Assembly: GCF_004216555.1 (NCBI RefSeq)
Contig: NZ_SGWQ01000013.1
Coordinates: forward strand, 1-64,000
DNA: 64,000 bases
Direction: 5' to 3'
Origin: Herbihabitans rhizosphaerae
Lineage (GTDB): Bacteria > Actinomycetota > Actinomycetes > Mycobacteriales > Pseudonocardiaceae
Shown: in pieces, positions 51,239 to 60,746 of the stretch
Layout: each line of letters begins with the position of its first letter
Position numbering within the stretch: position 1 is the first letter of the stretch
The notes under the pieces: generated by a model
Database searches by the model: none
Seen by the model: only the letters and a program-made list of their open reading frames with translations
What the model was told of the DNA's origin: nothing
Made by a program: the position numbers and the translations under genes

Positions 51239-54200
51239 CAGCGGCCTGCCCTGCCGATCGCGGCCGGCACCAGGAACTCCACCGCAGCGGGGAACCTACG
51301 CGCGGTCGGGTCGGCGTAGCGGCGCCGCAGCGCGTCCGCCTCGGCCTCCACCTGGTCAGGAATCGTGTCCAGCCGGTTCAACAGCGCCTCGTGATCGGTG
51401 CGCAACTGCTCACGCTCGTCGAGTTCGAAAAGGCTCGCCTGCTGCCACTGCTCGGTATCGTGCAGCGCGGCCCGAATGTTGCGCTCCAGCTCACCGAGCA
51501 CCGCCTCGACAGCCGCCACCTCTTCATCACACCTGTTGCGCAGCAACGCTTCCATGCTCCTGGTGCGATCCACGGCGCGGCGCCTGAGCAACCGGCCGAG
51601 CGGGTCGGCGAGACCGGGCCACAGGGCGGCAAGGCGCTGACGGACCGTCTCGGCGACCGGCTCGTCGGACGCCGCCGCGAGCCACGCGGCGACCTCGTCG
51701 GCGTTGCCCCTGGACAGCTTGCCCTGTTCGATCAGGCCGCCCGCAGTCATGACCTCCTCGTGCAGCCGGGTGCCTTCGGCGCCGGTCACCACGACCCGGC
51801 CGTGCGCGACGACGGCCGGCACCCGCAGCAGGTCGCCGGGCACCACCCGCGCGGTGACCCGGTGCAGCTTGGCCGCGCCATGGCCGGTGCGGGCCTGCGC
51901 CCACAACTCGGCGCGCAGCAGCCGCAGGCACATCTGCACCAGTCGGTGCCCCAGATGCAGCACCACCACGTCGCCGGGACCGGACACCGCAGCCTGATCG
52001 AACGTGACCAGCCGCTCGGCGCCGGTCACCGGGTCGTTCAGGCCGTCGTTGCGCGCCGCCGCCCACGCACCGGGCAGCTCGGGCAGCCGGAAAACCTTCG
52101 CGTCCACGGTGGACGGAGCGGTGGCCGGCGTCAGGTCTTTGCGGTGCGCCAGCTTCAACGCGATGCGCACCACCTGCTCCACTGTGGACGGTTTCAGGTC
52201 GAGCTCGGTGCGGGAGCGGGCGAGTTGCTCGGTCAGTCGCTCCAGTTCACGGGCCAGGTCCCGGTCAACCTTGAGCCGGGCCCGAGACGCCCGGCGACCG
52301 ATCTCCGCGTCGGCCGTCTGCCATTCGGTCTGCCGGCCCAGCATCTTGCGCTCCACCTGCGCGGAGATCACCTCGCCGGCGCTGCCCAGGTCGGTGCGGA
52401 TTTTGTCCACCTTCTCCACGGCGATGCGCAGGAACGCCAGCTCGTCCTCCAGCGATCCCTCGCCGAAGGTCTGCGTCTGCCATCCGGCCGGCACGAAGTG
52501 ACGCACCTCGACCTCGGGCGCACGCTGTCCGTGCCGGTCGACCCGGCCGTTGCGCTGCTCCAGCCGGTTGGGGTTCCACGGAATCTCCCAGTGCAGCACC
52601 CGGTGGCAGTACCACTGCAGGTTGATTCCCTCGCTCGCCGCATCGGTGGCCACCAGGACGCGCACCGGATCGAGATCGGGGTCGGCGGTGAACACGTTCT
52701 TGACGCGCTCCCGCTCGTCACGATCCTGGCCGCCGTACAGCAGGGCGAGGCGTTCCTTCGGATAGCCGGCGGCCATCAGCCGCTCGTACAGCCACCGCTG
52801 GGTGTCCCGGTACTCGGTGAAGATGATCACACGCTCCGCGGACTCGCCCTTCGGTGGCACGATCGGGTCCAGCCAGGTGCGCAGCGCGGCGAACTTCGCG
52901 TCGGTCCGGTCCCGCGCGTCCTCGGCCCAGCGCCCCAGCTGGGCGAGCACCGCCTTCTCCTCGGTGGACAGTGCGGGCGCGGCGTGCCGGACGGCGGTGA
53001 GCGCCTCGGCCTCCGCCTCGGCGTAGGCCTGATCGTCCTCAGCGGTCTCGTCCACCCGCTCGAACAACGGGACGAGCACCCGTTCGGTCGTGGCCACCCT
53101 GACCGGCGTGTTCTCCCTGTCCCGCATGGTCTTCTGGTGCACGGCGATCGTGTTGGCGAAGGCCGTCGGCGAGGAGAACAGCCTGCGCTTGAGCAAGGTC
53201 GTGACGAAGTCGGCCGCCGTCCTGGCCGCCTTGTCCGCGCCGACCGTGTCCCGGCGGCTGCGCGCGTAGGACGCCAGCAGCTCGTGCGCACGACGCTCGG
53301 GCTCGGAGTAGTCCACCTCGATGTAGTCCAGCCGGCGAGCGCTGAACCTCGGCGTGCCGTCCCAGCGCGGTGGCAACTCGCTCTTCAGCCGGCGCACCAT
53401 CACCCTGGCCAGCTGCTCGTCGGTCGGCCGCACTCCGCGCTGAAAACGGTGATCGTCCAGCAGCTCCAACAGCGCTGTGAACGACTCCAGATAGCCGTTG
53501 TGCGGGGTCGCCGACAGGAACAGCCGATGCTCGCAATGCGGTGCCAGCTCACGGATCGCCTTGGTGCGCAAAGAATCCACCGCGTACTTGCCGCGCCCGC
53601 CAGGTGCGCAGGTGTGCACTTCGTCCACCACGAGCAAGTCGAACGCTCGTGGGTACCGCGGTGTGGACGGCAGGATCTCGCGCAGCAACCTGCGCGGCCG
53701 TTCCCGCTTGAACCAGTCCACGCTGACGATCAGCCGCGGATAGTGCGTCCATGGGTTGACGTACAACCCCTGCTGACGGCGCAACTGTCGCAGCAGCTCG
53801 GCGTCCACGATGCGGAAGTCCAGCCCGAACTTGTCCCGCATCTCGTCTTTCCACTGCAACGTCAGGCCGGCTGGGCACACGATCAGCATCGTGCGGGCGC
53901 GGTGTCGCAGCATCAGCTCCTGCATCACCAGCCCGGCCTCGATCGTCTTGCCCAGCCCGACGTCGTCGGCGATCAGCAGGTTCGTGCGCGGCATGGACAG
54001 CGCCCGAACCACCGGGTCCAGCTGGTAGTCCTCGATCTGGATGCCCGAGCGGAACGGCGCCTGCAGCGCGGTGGTGTCCGCCGAGGCGATCGCACCCCAT
54101 CGCACCGCGTGCAGAAACGCGGCCAGCTCCGTCGGATCGTCGAACCCGTGCGCCGGATCGGGCAGAACCGCCGAGTCGTGCACGAGCGCGCCCGGCTCCA

Positions 54201-54414
54201 GCTCCCAGACCACGCGCAGCTCCTCCTCGCGCGCGTCGTCCTCGATGCTGATCAACGTCACCAGGTGGGTGGCGCGGGCGGTGAGCGCGCCCGGGTCACT
54301 GCTCAACACGTCGCCGCGCGCCACGTCGGACGCGATCCACTGCCGGTTTCGCACGGTCACCAATTGGCCCGGCGCCGGCACGCCAACCGCCGGTTCGCTC
54401 GCCACACTGGTCAT
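51238..54414 (-). CDS. drmD: DISARM SNF2-family helicase DrmD
   Basis: 1058 residues. N-terminal SNF2 lobe: ADDVGLGKTIEAGLVMQELM (~151), DLLVVDEVHTCAPGGRGKYA (~265), FLSATPHNGY. C-terminal lobe: VIIFTEYRDTQRWLYERL, LVATDAASEGINLQWYCHRVLHWE, NRLEQRNGRVDRHGQ (~620). A C-terminal helical part includes the region around ELDEREQLRTDHEALLNRL. This is the domain set and position of DrmD, which defines class 1 DISARM. The ATG at 54414 has GGGGGCG six bases upstream. First gene of drmD-drmMI, 1-bp overlap. Divergent from the UvrD-type gene. Confidence 0.88.
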   Translation of the reverse strand: MTSVASEPAVGVPAPGQLVTVRNRQWIASDVARGDVLSSDPGALTARATHLVTLISIEDDAREEELRVVWELEPGALVHDSAVLPDPAHGFDDPTELAAFLHAVRWGAIASADTTALQAPFRSGIQIEDYQLDPVVRALSMPRTNLLIADDVGLGKTIEAGLVMQELMLRHRARTMLIVCPAGLTLQWKDEMRDKFGLDFRIVDAELLRQLRRQQGLYVNPWTHYPRLIVSVDWFKRERPRRLLREILPSTPRYPRAFDLLVVDEVHTCAPGGRGKYAVDSLRTKAIRELAPHCEHRLFLSATPHNGYLESFTALLELLDDHRFQRGVRPTDEQLARVMVRRLKSELPPRWDGTPRFSARRLDYIEVDYSEPERRAHELLASYARSRRDTVGADKAARTAADFVTTLLKRRLFSSPTAFANTIAVHQKTMRDRENTPVRVATTERVLVPLFERVDETAEDDQAYAEAEAEALTAVRHAAPALSTEEKAVLAQLGRWAEDARDRTDAKFAALRTWLDPIVPPKGESAERVIIFTEYRDTQRWLYERLMAAGYPKERLALLYGGQDRDERERVKNVFTADPDLDPVRVLVATDAASEGINLQWYCHRVLHWEIPWNPNRLEQRNGRVDRHGQRAPEVEVRHFVPAGWQTQTFGEGSLEDELAFLRIAVEKVDKIRTDLGSAGEVISAQVERKMLGRQTEWQTADAEIGRRASRARLKVDRDLARELERLTEQLARSRTELDLKPSTVEQVVRIALKLAHRKDLTPATAPSTVDAKVFRLPELPGAWAAARNDGLNDPVTGAERLVTFDQAAVSGPGDVVVLHLGHRLVQMCLRLLRAELWAQARTGHGAAKLHRVTARVVPGDLLRVPAVVAHGRVVVTGAEGTRLHEEVMTAGGLIEQGKLSRGNADEVAAWLAAASDEPVAETVRQRLAALWPGLADPLGRLLRRRAVDRTRSMEALLRNRCDEEVAAVEAVLGELERNIRAALHDTEQWQQASLFELDEREQLRTDHEALLNRLDTIPDQVEAEADALRRRYADPTARRFPAAVEFLVPAAIGRAGR

Positions 54415-54531
54415 GTTCGCCCCCAGGCTTTCGTCGGTAACGGTTCCACTCGAACCACGTACCTGAATACCATCGGTAACCACCGTAGTACGGCCCGCGC
54501 GAAAGCGGGCACCGACTGGAGGGGGGACTGG
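54415..54531. promoter_or_regulatory. Divergent promoter between drmD and RelE-UvrD gene with direct repeats
   Basis: 117 bp. TCGGTAAC occurs twice in the same orientation, at 54434-54441 and 54473-54480, 39 bp apart, each followed by C/G-rich flank. The repeats lie in the short shared promoter, so they could be regulator sites coordinating the two defence genes. No clear -35/-10 assigned. Confidence 0.4.
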
Positions 54532-56628
54532 GTGCCACGGCTGAGTATCGACGTGGGCTTCCTGGCGAGTTACACCAAGTTGCAGCCAGCCGTGCGCAAG
54601 GCGGTCGACCGGACATTCGCCAAGTTCACCGAGCACACCCATGCCGGGCTGCACCTGGAAAAGCTGAACAACGCCAGGGATCCGCGAATCCGCACGATTC
54701 GCATCGACCAGGCGTGGCGCGGTGTCGTACTGGCCCCGGAGTCGGGCGACGAGTATGTGCTCATGGCGGTCATGCACCACGATGACGCCAACGCGTTCGC
54801 GACGAGCCGGCGTTTCTCGGTCAACCAGGCGATCGGTGTGCTGGAGGATCGCAACCAGCAAGCCCTCGACGACATCGAGCCAGCTCTGCGCACTGCGGCG
54901 AACGCCACAGAGGAGCGGCTGTTCGCGGCATTTCGGGACAAGGAACTCACGAAACTCGGTGTGGACGCCGATGTGCTGCCACTCGTTCGTCTGCTGACCT
55001 CGGACACGCATCTGGAAGCCCTGGCCAACCTACTGCCAGATCGCCAATACGACGCGCTCATCGGGCTGTCGTCCGGCATGACCGTCGAAGAGACCTGGCA
55101 GGAACTGTGCGCCCACATCGCCGAGGAGCCGCCGGAGCACATCGACACCACCGACCTCACGGCGGCGATCGAGCGCACCTCCGACCGGTTCGCGCCGATC
55201 TCCGGCCCGGAGGAACTCGCCGACATCCTGAAGCACCCGTTCGACGTATGGCGGCGGTTCCTGCACCCGCACCAGCGAGCCATCGCCTACCGGCCGTCGT
55301 TCAGCGGGCCGGCGCTGGTCACCGGAGGTGCGGGAACCGGCAAGACGGTCACCGCGATCCACCGTGCCGCGTTCCTGGCCAAGCGGCTGCCGCCCGGCGA
55401 CGGCCAGGACATCCTGCTCACCACGTACACCAACAACCTCGCCGACTCGTTGGCCGATCAAGTCGGGTTGCTCCTCGACGGACCCGGTCTGGACCGAATC
55501 CATTCAACGACCGTCAACAAGCTGGCTGTTCGGATTGTCACCGATGCCGAAGGCACCACGCCGGACATCATCAACAGGGGCGCTGAGGACCAGCTATGGA
55601 AGTCGGCATCGGAATGGATCGGCCTGGCCTTCTCCCCTGCCTTCCTAAAACGTGAATGGGAGCAGGTGATCCTCGCTCAAGACTTGCCTCATCGCTTGGC
55701 CTACCTGGCATGCAGCCGCCGTGGCCGGGTGCGGCCAATCTCGCAGAATCAGAAGGAGACCGTGTGGGCTGCCATGACGTATGCACTCGACAAGTTGCGT
55801 GGATCAGGACGACGAACGCATCTGCAGGTCGTCGCCGAAGCTGCTCGAATCCTCGCTGAGCGACCAGCGCGTCCCTACCAGCACGTTCTCGTCGACGAGG
55901 GGCAGGATCTACACCCCGTACAATGGCGACTTCTCCGCAACGCAGTGCCGAGTAGACCCGACGACTTGTTCATCGTCAGTGACCCGAACCAGAGAATCTA
56001 CAACAACTACGTGTCACTGGCTCGTATTGGTATCGAGGTACGCGGGCGCAGTAACCGTCTTTCACTCAGTTATCGAACAACTCACGAGATCCTGAGCCGG
56101 TCGATTCGGATACTCGACGGAGATATCCCCGTGGGCCTGGACGACGAGCCGGATGCGTTGAACGGATATCGCGCCCAAAGGCATGGCGCTCGCCCCACCG
56201 TCCGCGGGTTCACCTCATGGACCGACGAACTCGTTGGCCTCACCGACCAGGTTCGAGTATGGCTCGATCGGGGCATCGAGCCGCATGCGATCGGTGTCGC
56301 TGCCCGCACCAACGCGACAGTTGACCAGGCCATACTGGCCCTTGACCACGCCGACATCCCCTGCGCCACAAAGCGTGCCGCCGATCGAATTCGAGTCGGC
56401 ACCATGCACGGGATGAAGGGACTGGAGTTCCGCACGGTGGCACTCGTCGGCCTCGACGATCGTGCCGTGCCGCTGCCCGCAGCGGTCACCGACGCCGCCG
56501 AAGACATCGCCGCGCACGCACAGGACACCTTCCGCGAACGGTCTCTGCTGTTCGTCGCGTGCACGAGAGCGCGGGACGAGCTCTACCTGTCACACTCGGC
56601 CAACCCGAGCCCGTTCTTGGGTACCTAA
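54532..56628 (+). CDS. RelE/ParE-fold domain fused to UvrD/Rep-type helicase
   Basis: About 698 residues. The N-terminal 95 residues (LASYTKLQPAVRKAVDRTFAKFTEHTHAGLHLEKL...IRTIRIDQAWRGVVLAPESGDEYVLMAVMHHDDANAFA) have the RelE/ParE-type toxin fold pattern. A helical spacer follows, then an SF1A helicase: Walker A LVTGGAGTGKTVTAIHRAA (~269), LLTTYTNNLADSLA, motif II HVLVDEGQDLHPVQW (~455), LSLSYRTTHEIL, VGTMHGMKGLEFRTVAL (~622) and FVACTRARDELYLS (~673). GTG start inferred at 54532. It is divergent from drmD, convergent with the DUF262 gene (4-bp overlap). Such fusions occur in actinobacterial defence contexts; whether the RelE part is a nuclease is unknown. Confidence 0.8.
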   Translation: MPRLSIDVGFLASYTKLQPAVRKAVDRTFAKFTEHTHAGLHLEKLNNARDPRIRTIRIDQAWRGVVLAPESGDEYVLMAVMHHDDANAFATSRRFSVNQAIGVLEDRNQQALDDIEPALRTAANATEERLFAAFRDKELTKLGVDADVLPLVRLLTSDTHLEALANLLPDRQYDALIGLSSGMTVEETWQELCAHIAEEPPEHIDTTDLTAAIERTSDRFAPISGPEELADILKHPFDVWRRFLHPHQRAIAYRPSFSGPALVTGGAGTGKTVTAIHRAAFLAKRLPPGDGQDILLTTYTNNLADSLADQVGLLLDGPGLDRIHSTTVNKLAVRIVTDAEGTTPDIINRGAEDQLWKSASEWIGLAFSPAFLKREWEQVILAQDLPHRLAYLACSRRGRVRPISQNQKETVWAAMTYALDKLRGSGRRTHLQVVAEAARILAERPARPYQHVLVDEGQDLHPVQWRLLRNAVPSRPDDLFIVSDPNQRIYNNYVSLARIGIEVRGRSNRLSLSYRTTHEILSRSIRILDGDIPVGLDDEPDALNGYRAQRHGARPTVRGFTSWTDELVGLTDQVRVWLDRGIEPHAIGVAARTNATVDQAILALDHADIPCATKRAADRIRVGTMHGMKGLEFRTVALVGLDDRAVPLPAAVTDAAEDIAAHAQDTFRERSLLFVACTRARDELYLSHSANPSPFLGT

Positions 56629-58931
56629 TGTGGCCAGCGCGTGGCGACGTAGTCAGGAACCTCGGAGATATTCAGCGCTGGGCTGGTGTTATTGGCGCGC
56701 ACGTAGAAGGCCTTATCCGTGGCGTCCTTGCCCGTGCTCGCGTAGACGGGCTTCGTTGACGGCGCGACATCAATGATGATCACCCATTTTCCGTCGACCT
56801 GCTCCGTGCGTGCCCGCGTGTGCGAAAAGATCGGCCCGGACCCGCAGGCGCTGGCGAGCCCATTGGTGATCGCGTTGAGATAACCGTCGATGTCCATGCC
56901 GCTGCGCTGGAAATCCGCCTCGAGGCCGAGGATGTGATTGTCACGATCGGTGATGCCGATGCCGAGCGTGCCACCGTCGGTGTTCAGGAACGCGGCGACC
57001 GTCTTGATCACCGCGTTGCTCGGGTATTTGTCCTTTCCAAATCGCTCACCGTATCCGACCGCCGTCTGCTTGAACTCGACCTCGAACGACTCGATGCCCG
57101 CCACCAGTTCAGCGACCGTCGGACCGGACCACCGGTCGGGCTGAACGGCGCCCGGGATGGCGGCGACCCCGGTGCGCAGCTTGTCGAACGCGGCCCTGAT
57201 GACCTTCGCTATGTTCTTGCGGCGAAGGGCCAGGAACTCGTTGTACTCGAGCTGCTCCCACCCCTCCGGAAGCGCGTGCAGAAAGCGAACTCGCTCGTGA
57301 TCCTCCCCCGGCACGTGCCGCTCCCAGAGAGTCGCCAAGTACTCAAGCGACGACTCGTTGTTCGGCCGGAACCCATGCCTGTCGAAAATCGCGTAGTTGG
57401 CCATCTGATTGAGCTGGCCGACCCCAGTGACGCCGACCGACTCCAGGTACTTGCGGGGAAACAACCGCCAACGATCCATCGCACCTAGATCGGGGCTCAC
57501 AGAGGGGTCAAGCAAGTCGCCGATGCGGACGTCGGAGAAGAGCACGTTCGCATCGAGCAGAATCAGCGCCGCATGATAGGAAAAAAGGCTGGGTGAGTAT
57601 CCCGCCGACGTCGCCAACAAGTCCGGCAGCGCGACTTTCCAGAAGTCGTTGGTCAACTGCGTGTCGATGACCCGATCAAGCTCCTCCACGAACTCCTCGG
57701 CGTTTGTGGTCTGAATAACGCGTCGCAAGTCCTGTTCCATCTTGGTTTCCGCCGCACCGCCAGTGTACCGGCCAGTGATCACGCACATGAAGAACCATCG
57801 AGCAATGACCAGCCTCAACGTGCTGCGTTCAATGCCGTAGTCCCGCCACCCGATGAGGAACATGACATAGCAGTACAAGACATTGAACCGTGATGTGATC
57901 ATCGATCCGCTGCGATACCCGGCCTGCCGAAGCGCGCCGAGAAACTCGTGCCAATTATCGAGATCCAGCGCCTCCTTCTGCGCGTCTCGCAGAAGTTCGA
58001 ACTGCCGCGTCCTGACCTCCTCGGACATACGACCGGTGTCGATCTCCTTGCCGCGCAACACGGGATAGACCGCTTGTAGCCGAGCGCGCCGCAAGCCCAG
58101 CCCCACCGTAGCTCGAAGCAACTCGTCAGGGCTCGGCGTCAAGAAGTGGTTGAACGGGCTCTTCGCTCCTTGAGCGGGGAACCGCGCGGCGCGACAGAAG
58201 CCCTCCAGCTCGCGGCGACCGGCGTCCCAGTAGACCGACATCAGCGTGAGGATGAAGTCCGCCTGCTTGAGCTCGACCCCCTCCGAGTTGATGCGCACGA
58301 AGATGTCCGCGACTTCTCGCTCGGTCGCCGCCGCCGAGAGCTCGAGCGCGGTAAACGGATAGTCACGCAGGTCGTAGAGCCGATCGATCGCCTCGACGAT
58401 CTCGTCCTCTTCGTCGTGACTGACCTCGCGACCGGCACGTAGACGATCGATGAACTCCGTCTGAAAGCGGTGCCGCGACTTCGGGCCGGACCACAGCTCC
58501 GAGATGTTCTTGATGTACTCCGGATCCTTCTCGATGGCGGCATCCGGAACGGCGAACCGCTTGTCTCGCGGCCGAAACGCGATGGCCAGATGCGCCTGGC
58601 GATACTCATCGTCCACTACCGGACGGTTCTTGATGACCGAGTAGAGCGAGGTGAGCCGCTGCTGACCGTCCACGATCAATCGGCGAGCCACCTGCTGCTT
58701 CTCATTTGTACCGATCTGCTTCGTACCTTTCGGATTCGTCGGGTTCTCCCAAAACAGGAAGTATCCGACAGGAAAGCCGCGGTACATCGAGTCAAAAAGA
58801 TCACGTACCTTGGTTCGGGACCACACGAAGGGACGCTGAATCTCGGGAAGCCCGATGTCGCCGTCCTCGATCTCAGCCAATAGTTTCGAGAGCTGATAGT
58901 TTACTTCGCGAAACAGCGCTTTCACCGTCAC
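56625..58931 (-). CDS. DUF262 (GmrSD-like) protein fused to Schlafen AlbA_2 domain
   Basis: About 768 residues. The N-terminal DUF262/ParB-like domain has PEIQRPFVWSRTKVRDLFDSMYRGFPVGYFLFW, the signature DGQQRLTSLYSV (~90) and FVRINSEGVELKQADFILTLMS. A helical middle follows (~250-600). The C-terminus (~610-760) is an AlbA_2 domain, FEVEFKQTAVGYGERFGKDKYPSNAVIKTVAAFLNTDGGTLGIGITDRDNHILGLEADF, of the Schlafen-type ATP- or nucleic-acid-binding family. The HNH (DUF1524) domain that completes GmrSD nucleases is absent. GTG start at 58931 or 58925. Probably a defence protein sensing or cutting modified DNA or RNA; the fusion is unusual. Convergent with the UvrD fusion gene. Confidence 0.8.
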   Translation of the reverse strand: MTVKALFREVNYQLSKLLAEIEDGDIGLPEIQRPFVWSRTKVRDLFDSMYRGFPVGYFLFWENPTNPKGTKQIGTNEKQQVARRLIVDGQQRLTSLYSVIKNRPVVDDEYRQAHLAIAFRPRDKRFAVPDAAIEKDPEYIKNISELWSGPKSRHRFQTEFIDRLRAGREVSHDEEDEIVEAIDRLYDLRDYPFTALELSAAATEREVADIFVRINSEGVELKQADFILTLMSVYWDAGRRELEGFCRAARFPAQGAKSPFNHFLTPSPDELLRATVGLGLRRARLQAVYPVLRGKEIDTGRMSEEVRTRQFELLRDAQKEALDLDNWHEFLGALRQAGYRSGSMITSRFNVLYCYVMFLIGWRDYGIERSTLRLVIARWFFMCVITGRYTGGAAETKMEQDLRRVIQTTNAEEFVEELDRVIDTQLTNDFWKVALPDLLATSAGYSPSLFSYHAALILLDANVLFSDVRIGDLLDPSVSPDLGAMDRWRLFPRKYLESVGVTGVGQLNQMANYAIFDRHGFRPNNESSLEYLATLWERHVPGEDHERVRFLHALPEGWEQLEYNEFLALRRKNIAKVIRAAFDKLRTGVAAIPGAVQPDRWSGPTVAELVAGIESFEVEFKQTAVGYGERFGKDKYPSNAVIKTVAAFLNTDGGTLGIGITDRDNHILGLEADFQRSGMDIDGYLNAITNGLASACGSGPIFSHTRARTEQVDGKWVIIIDVAPSTKPVYASTGKDATDKAFYVRANNTSPALNISEVPDYVATRWPH

Positions 58932-59098
58932 CCCAGTCGTCGTGCTCGTCGTTCGTGTACACAACCTCGTACATGTTGTCACAAGATCAGCTCCGTGCGT
59001 GACCGCACCTACGCCGTACCAAAGTGGAAGACTGCGGCGAACGGGATCGTCATGCGACGGCTACTGTCAGACCTTATGGAAAGAGGTGTTCGAGGTCC

Positions 59099-59434
59099 GT
59101 GGCTCGGTTGACCGGTCGGTGGCGGATCGTGGAAATGAGCGGGTGGGGCCACGACGCGGTCGACCTCGTCGAACCCGGTTTCATCGAGTTCGCCAAGGAC
59201 GGGACCGGCCAGTTCGGTTTCATCGCCGTCCGCGGCTGGCTGGACTGCCGCACTGTCGAGCGGGACGGTCGAACCGGTGTCGAGTTCACCTGGGAGGGCC
59301 TCGACGAGGGTGACCAGGTCAGCGGACGTGGCTGGGCGATTCTCGCTGATGACGAGACGGTCGAGGGGCATCTGTTCTTCCACATGGGAGACGACTCGAG
59401 TTTCCGGGCAGAACCCTTCACCCCTACCGATTGA
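59099..59434 (+). CDS. Hypothetical small protein, first of a conserved pair
   Basis: 111 residues: VARLTGRWRIVEMSGWGHDAVDLVEPGFIEFAKDGTGQFGFIAVRGWLDCR, RTGVEFTWEGLDEGDQVSGRGWAILADDETVEGHLFFHMGDDSSFRAEPF. All-beta, regular W/F/G spacing like a lipocalin-type barrel. No catalytic motif. GTG at 59099 with GAGG about 8 bp upstream. Followed by the next gene after 11 bp on the same strand, so probably co-transcribed. I recall similar proteins in actinobacteria with no assigned function. Confidence 0.65.
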   Translation: MARLTGRWRIVEMSGWGHDAVDLVEPGFIEFAKDGTGQFGFIAVRGWLDCRTVERDGRTGVEFTWEGLDEGDQVSGRGWAILADDETVEGHLFFHMGDDSSFRAEPFTPTD

Positions 59435-59445
59435 GTGGATGGGTA

Positions 59446-60612
59446 GTGAGCGAGTACCAGTACTACGAATTCCTGGCGATCGACCGGCCGTTGGACGATG
59501 ACGAGCAGGCCGAGGTTCGGTCGCTGTCCACCCGAGCCAGGATCACCGCCACGAGTTTCGTGAACGAGTATCACTGGGGCGACTTCCGCGGTGATCCGAA
59601 CCGGTTGATGGAGCGCTATTACGACGCACACCTGTATGTGGCCAACTGGGGCACTCACCGCGTGATGCTCCGCCTACCCTGTTGTCTGCTCGATCCCAAC
59701 GTCGTCGAGGATTACGTCGTCGACGACCAGGCGAGTGCCTGGGTCACGGACGAGTTCATCGTGCTCGACGTCACCTGCGAAGACGAGGCCGGTGAGTTCG
59801 CCTTCGACGACGATGTCGAGGTGTTGCTGGCTGCGATCGTTGGAGTTCGTGCCGAACTCGCCGCCGGTGATCTCCGCCCGCTTTACCTCGCCTGGCTGGC
59901 CGCCTACGGCGCCTGGGAGCGCGACGAGGACGTCTTCGACCGCGAAGCCAACGACGATCTCGAACCACCCGTTCCACCCGGACTGGGCACGCTCACCACG
60001 GCACAGCGGGCGCTGGCCGACTTCCTCCGCGTCGACGACGACCTGCTCGCGACCGCGGCCCAGACTTCTCCACCACTCGAGCAGATCGCCGACGATCCCG
60101 GCGACCTCGCCGCGCAGGTGGCCGGCCTACCCCTCGTCGAGAAGGATCGGCTCCTGGCGCGGGTCGTCCAGGGTGAGGCCGCGCGAGTGCGGATGGAGTT
60201 GGTACACCGTTTCCGCAGCGACACCACCCCGACCATCCCCGCTCCAGCCCGCCGAACCGTGGCCGACCTGCTCGATGACGCGGCACGTCGACGCAATGAT
60301 CGACATCGCCGCCTGATCGCCGAACGCGCCGAAGAAGAGGCACGCCAGGAGCAGGCACGCGCCCTGACCCGCGACCGACGACTCGATGAGTTGGCCGACG
60401 ACGAGGACGCCGCGTGGTCACGGGTCGACACACTGATCGCGACCCGGAAACCGGCCGAGTACGACACCGCCGTCACGCTGCTTACAGATCTCCGAGCACT
60501 CGCCGAACGCGAGGCCCGCTATGACACATTCACCTTGCGCACCATGGAGATCCGTCAAACACACGCACGCAAACCCAGCCTCATCGAGCGCCTCACCCGG
60601 GCAGGCCTCTGA
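59446..60612 (+). CDS. Conserved hypothetical protein, second of the pair
   Basis: 388 residues. The N-terminal part is alpha/beta (SEYQYYEFLAIDRPLDDDEQAEVRSLSTRARITATSFVNEYHWGDFRGDPNRLMERYYDAHLYVANWGTHRVMLRLP). The C-terminal ~150 residues are helical and highly charged (DDAARRRNDRHRRLIAERAEEEARQEQARALTRDRR), a likely coiled coil. No signal, membrane helix or nuclease motif. GTG at 59446 is chosen (GGATGGG just upstream); a TTG at 59431 is possible. It is the last gene before ssrA. Unknown function; its place at the island edge does not show whether it arrived with the island. Confidence 0.65.
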   Translation: MSEYQYYEFLAIDRPLDDDEQAEVRSLSTRARITATSFVNEYHWGDFRGDPNRLMERYYDAHLYVANWGTHRVMLRLPCCLLDPNVVEDYVVDDQASAWVTDEFIVLDVTCEDEAGEFAFDDDVEVLLAAIVGVRAELAAGDLRPLYLAWLAAYGAWERDEDVFDREANDDLEPPVPPGLGTLTTAQRALADFLRVDDDLLATAAQTSPPLEQIADDPGDLAAQVAGLPLVEKDRLLARVVQGEAARVRMELVHRFRSDTTPTIPAPARRTVADLLDDAARRRNDRHRRLIAERAEEEARQEQARALTRDRRLDELADDEDAAWSRVDTLIATRKPAEYDTAVTLLTDLRALAEREARYDTFTLRTMEIRQTHARKPSLIERLTRAGL

Positions 60613-60746
60613 GCACGGGCGGGCCGGGAGTTCGCCCAACCTCCAACGTGCCCACGAACGCGCACGGCGCCGTTCATAGGCGCCAACGCTGGAAGATGCC
60701 CCGGTAGGAACCTGGGGGTCTGGGGGCTGGGCCCCAGAAATGACGA

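Noticed and set aside
51391-54500. Very long plus-strand extension upstream of the RelE-UvrD gene
   Set aside because: The extension is antisense to drmD and low-complexity in composition; the recognisable protein begins at about 54532.
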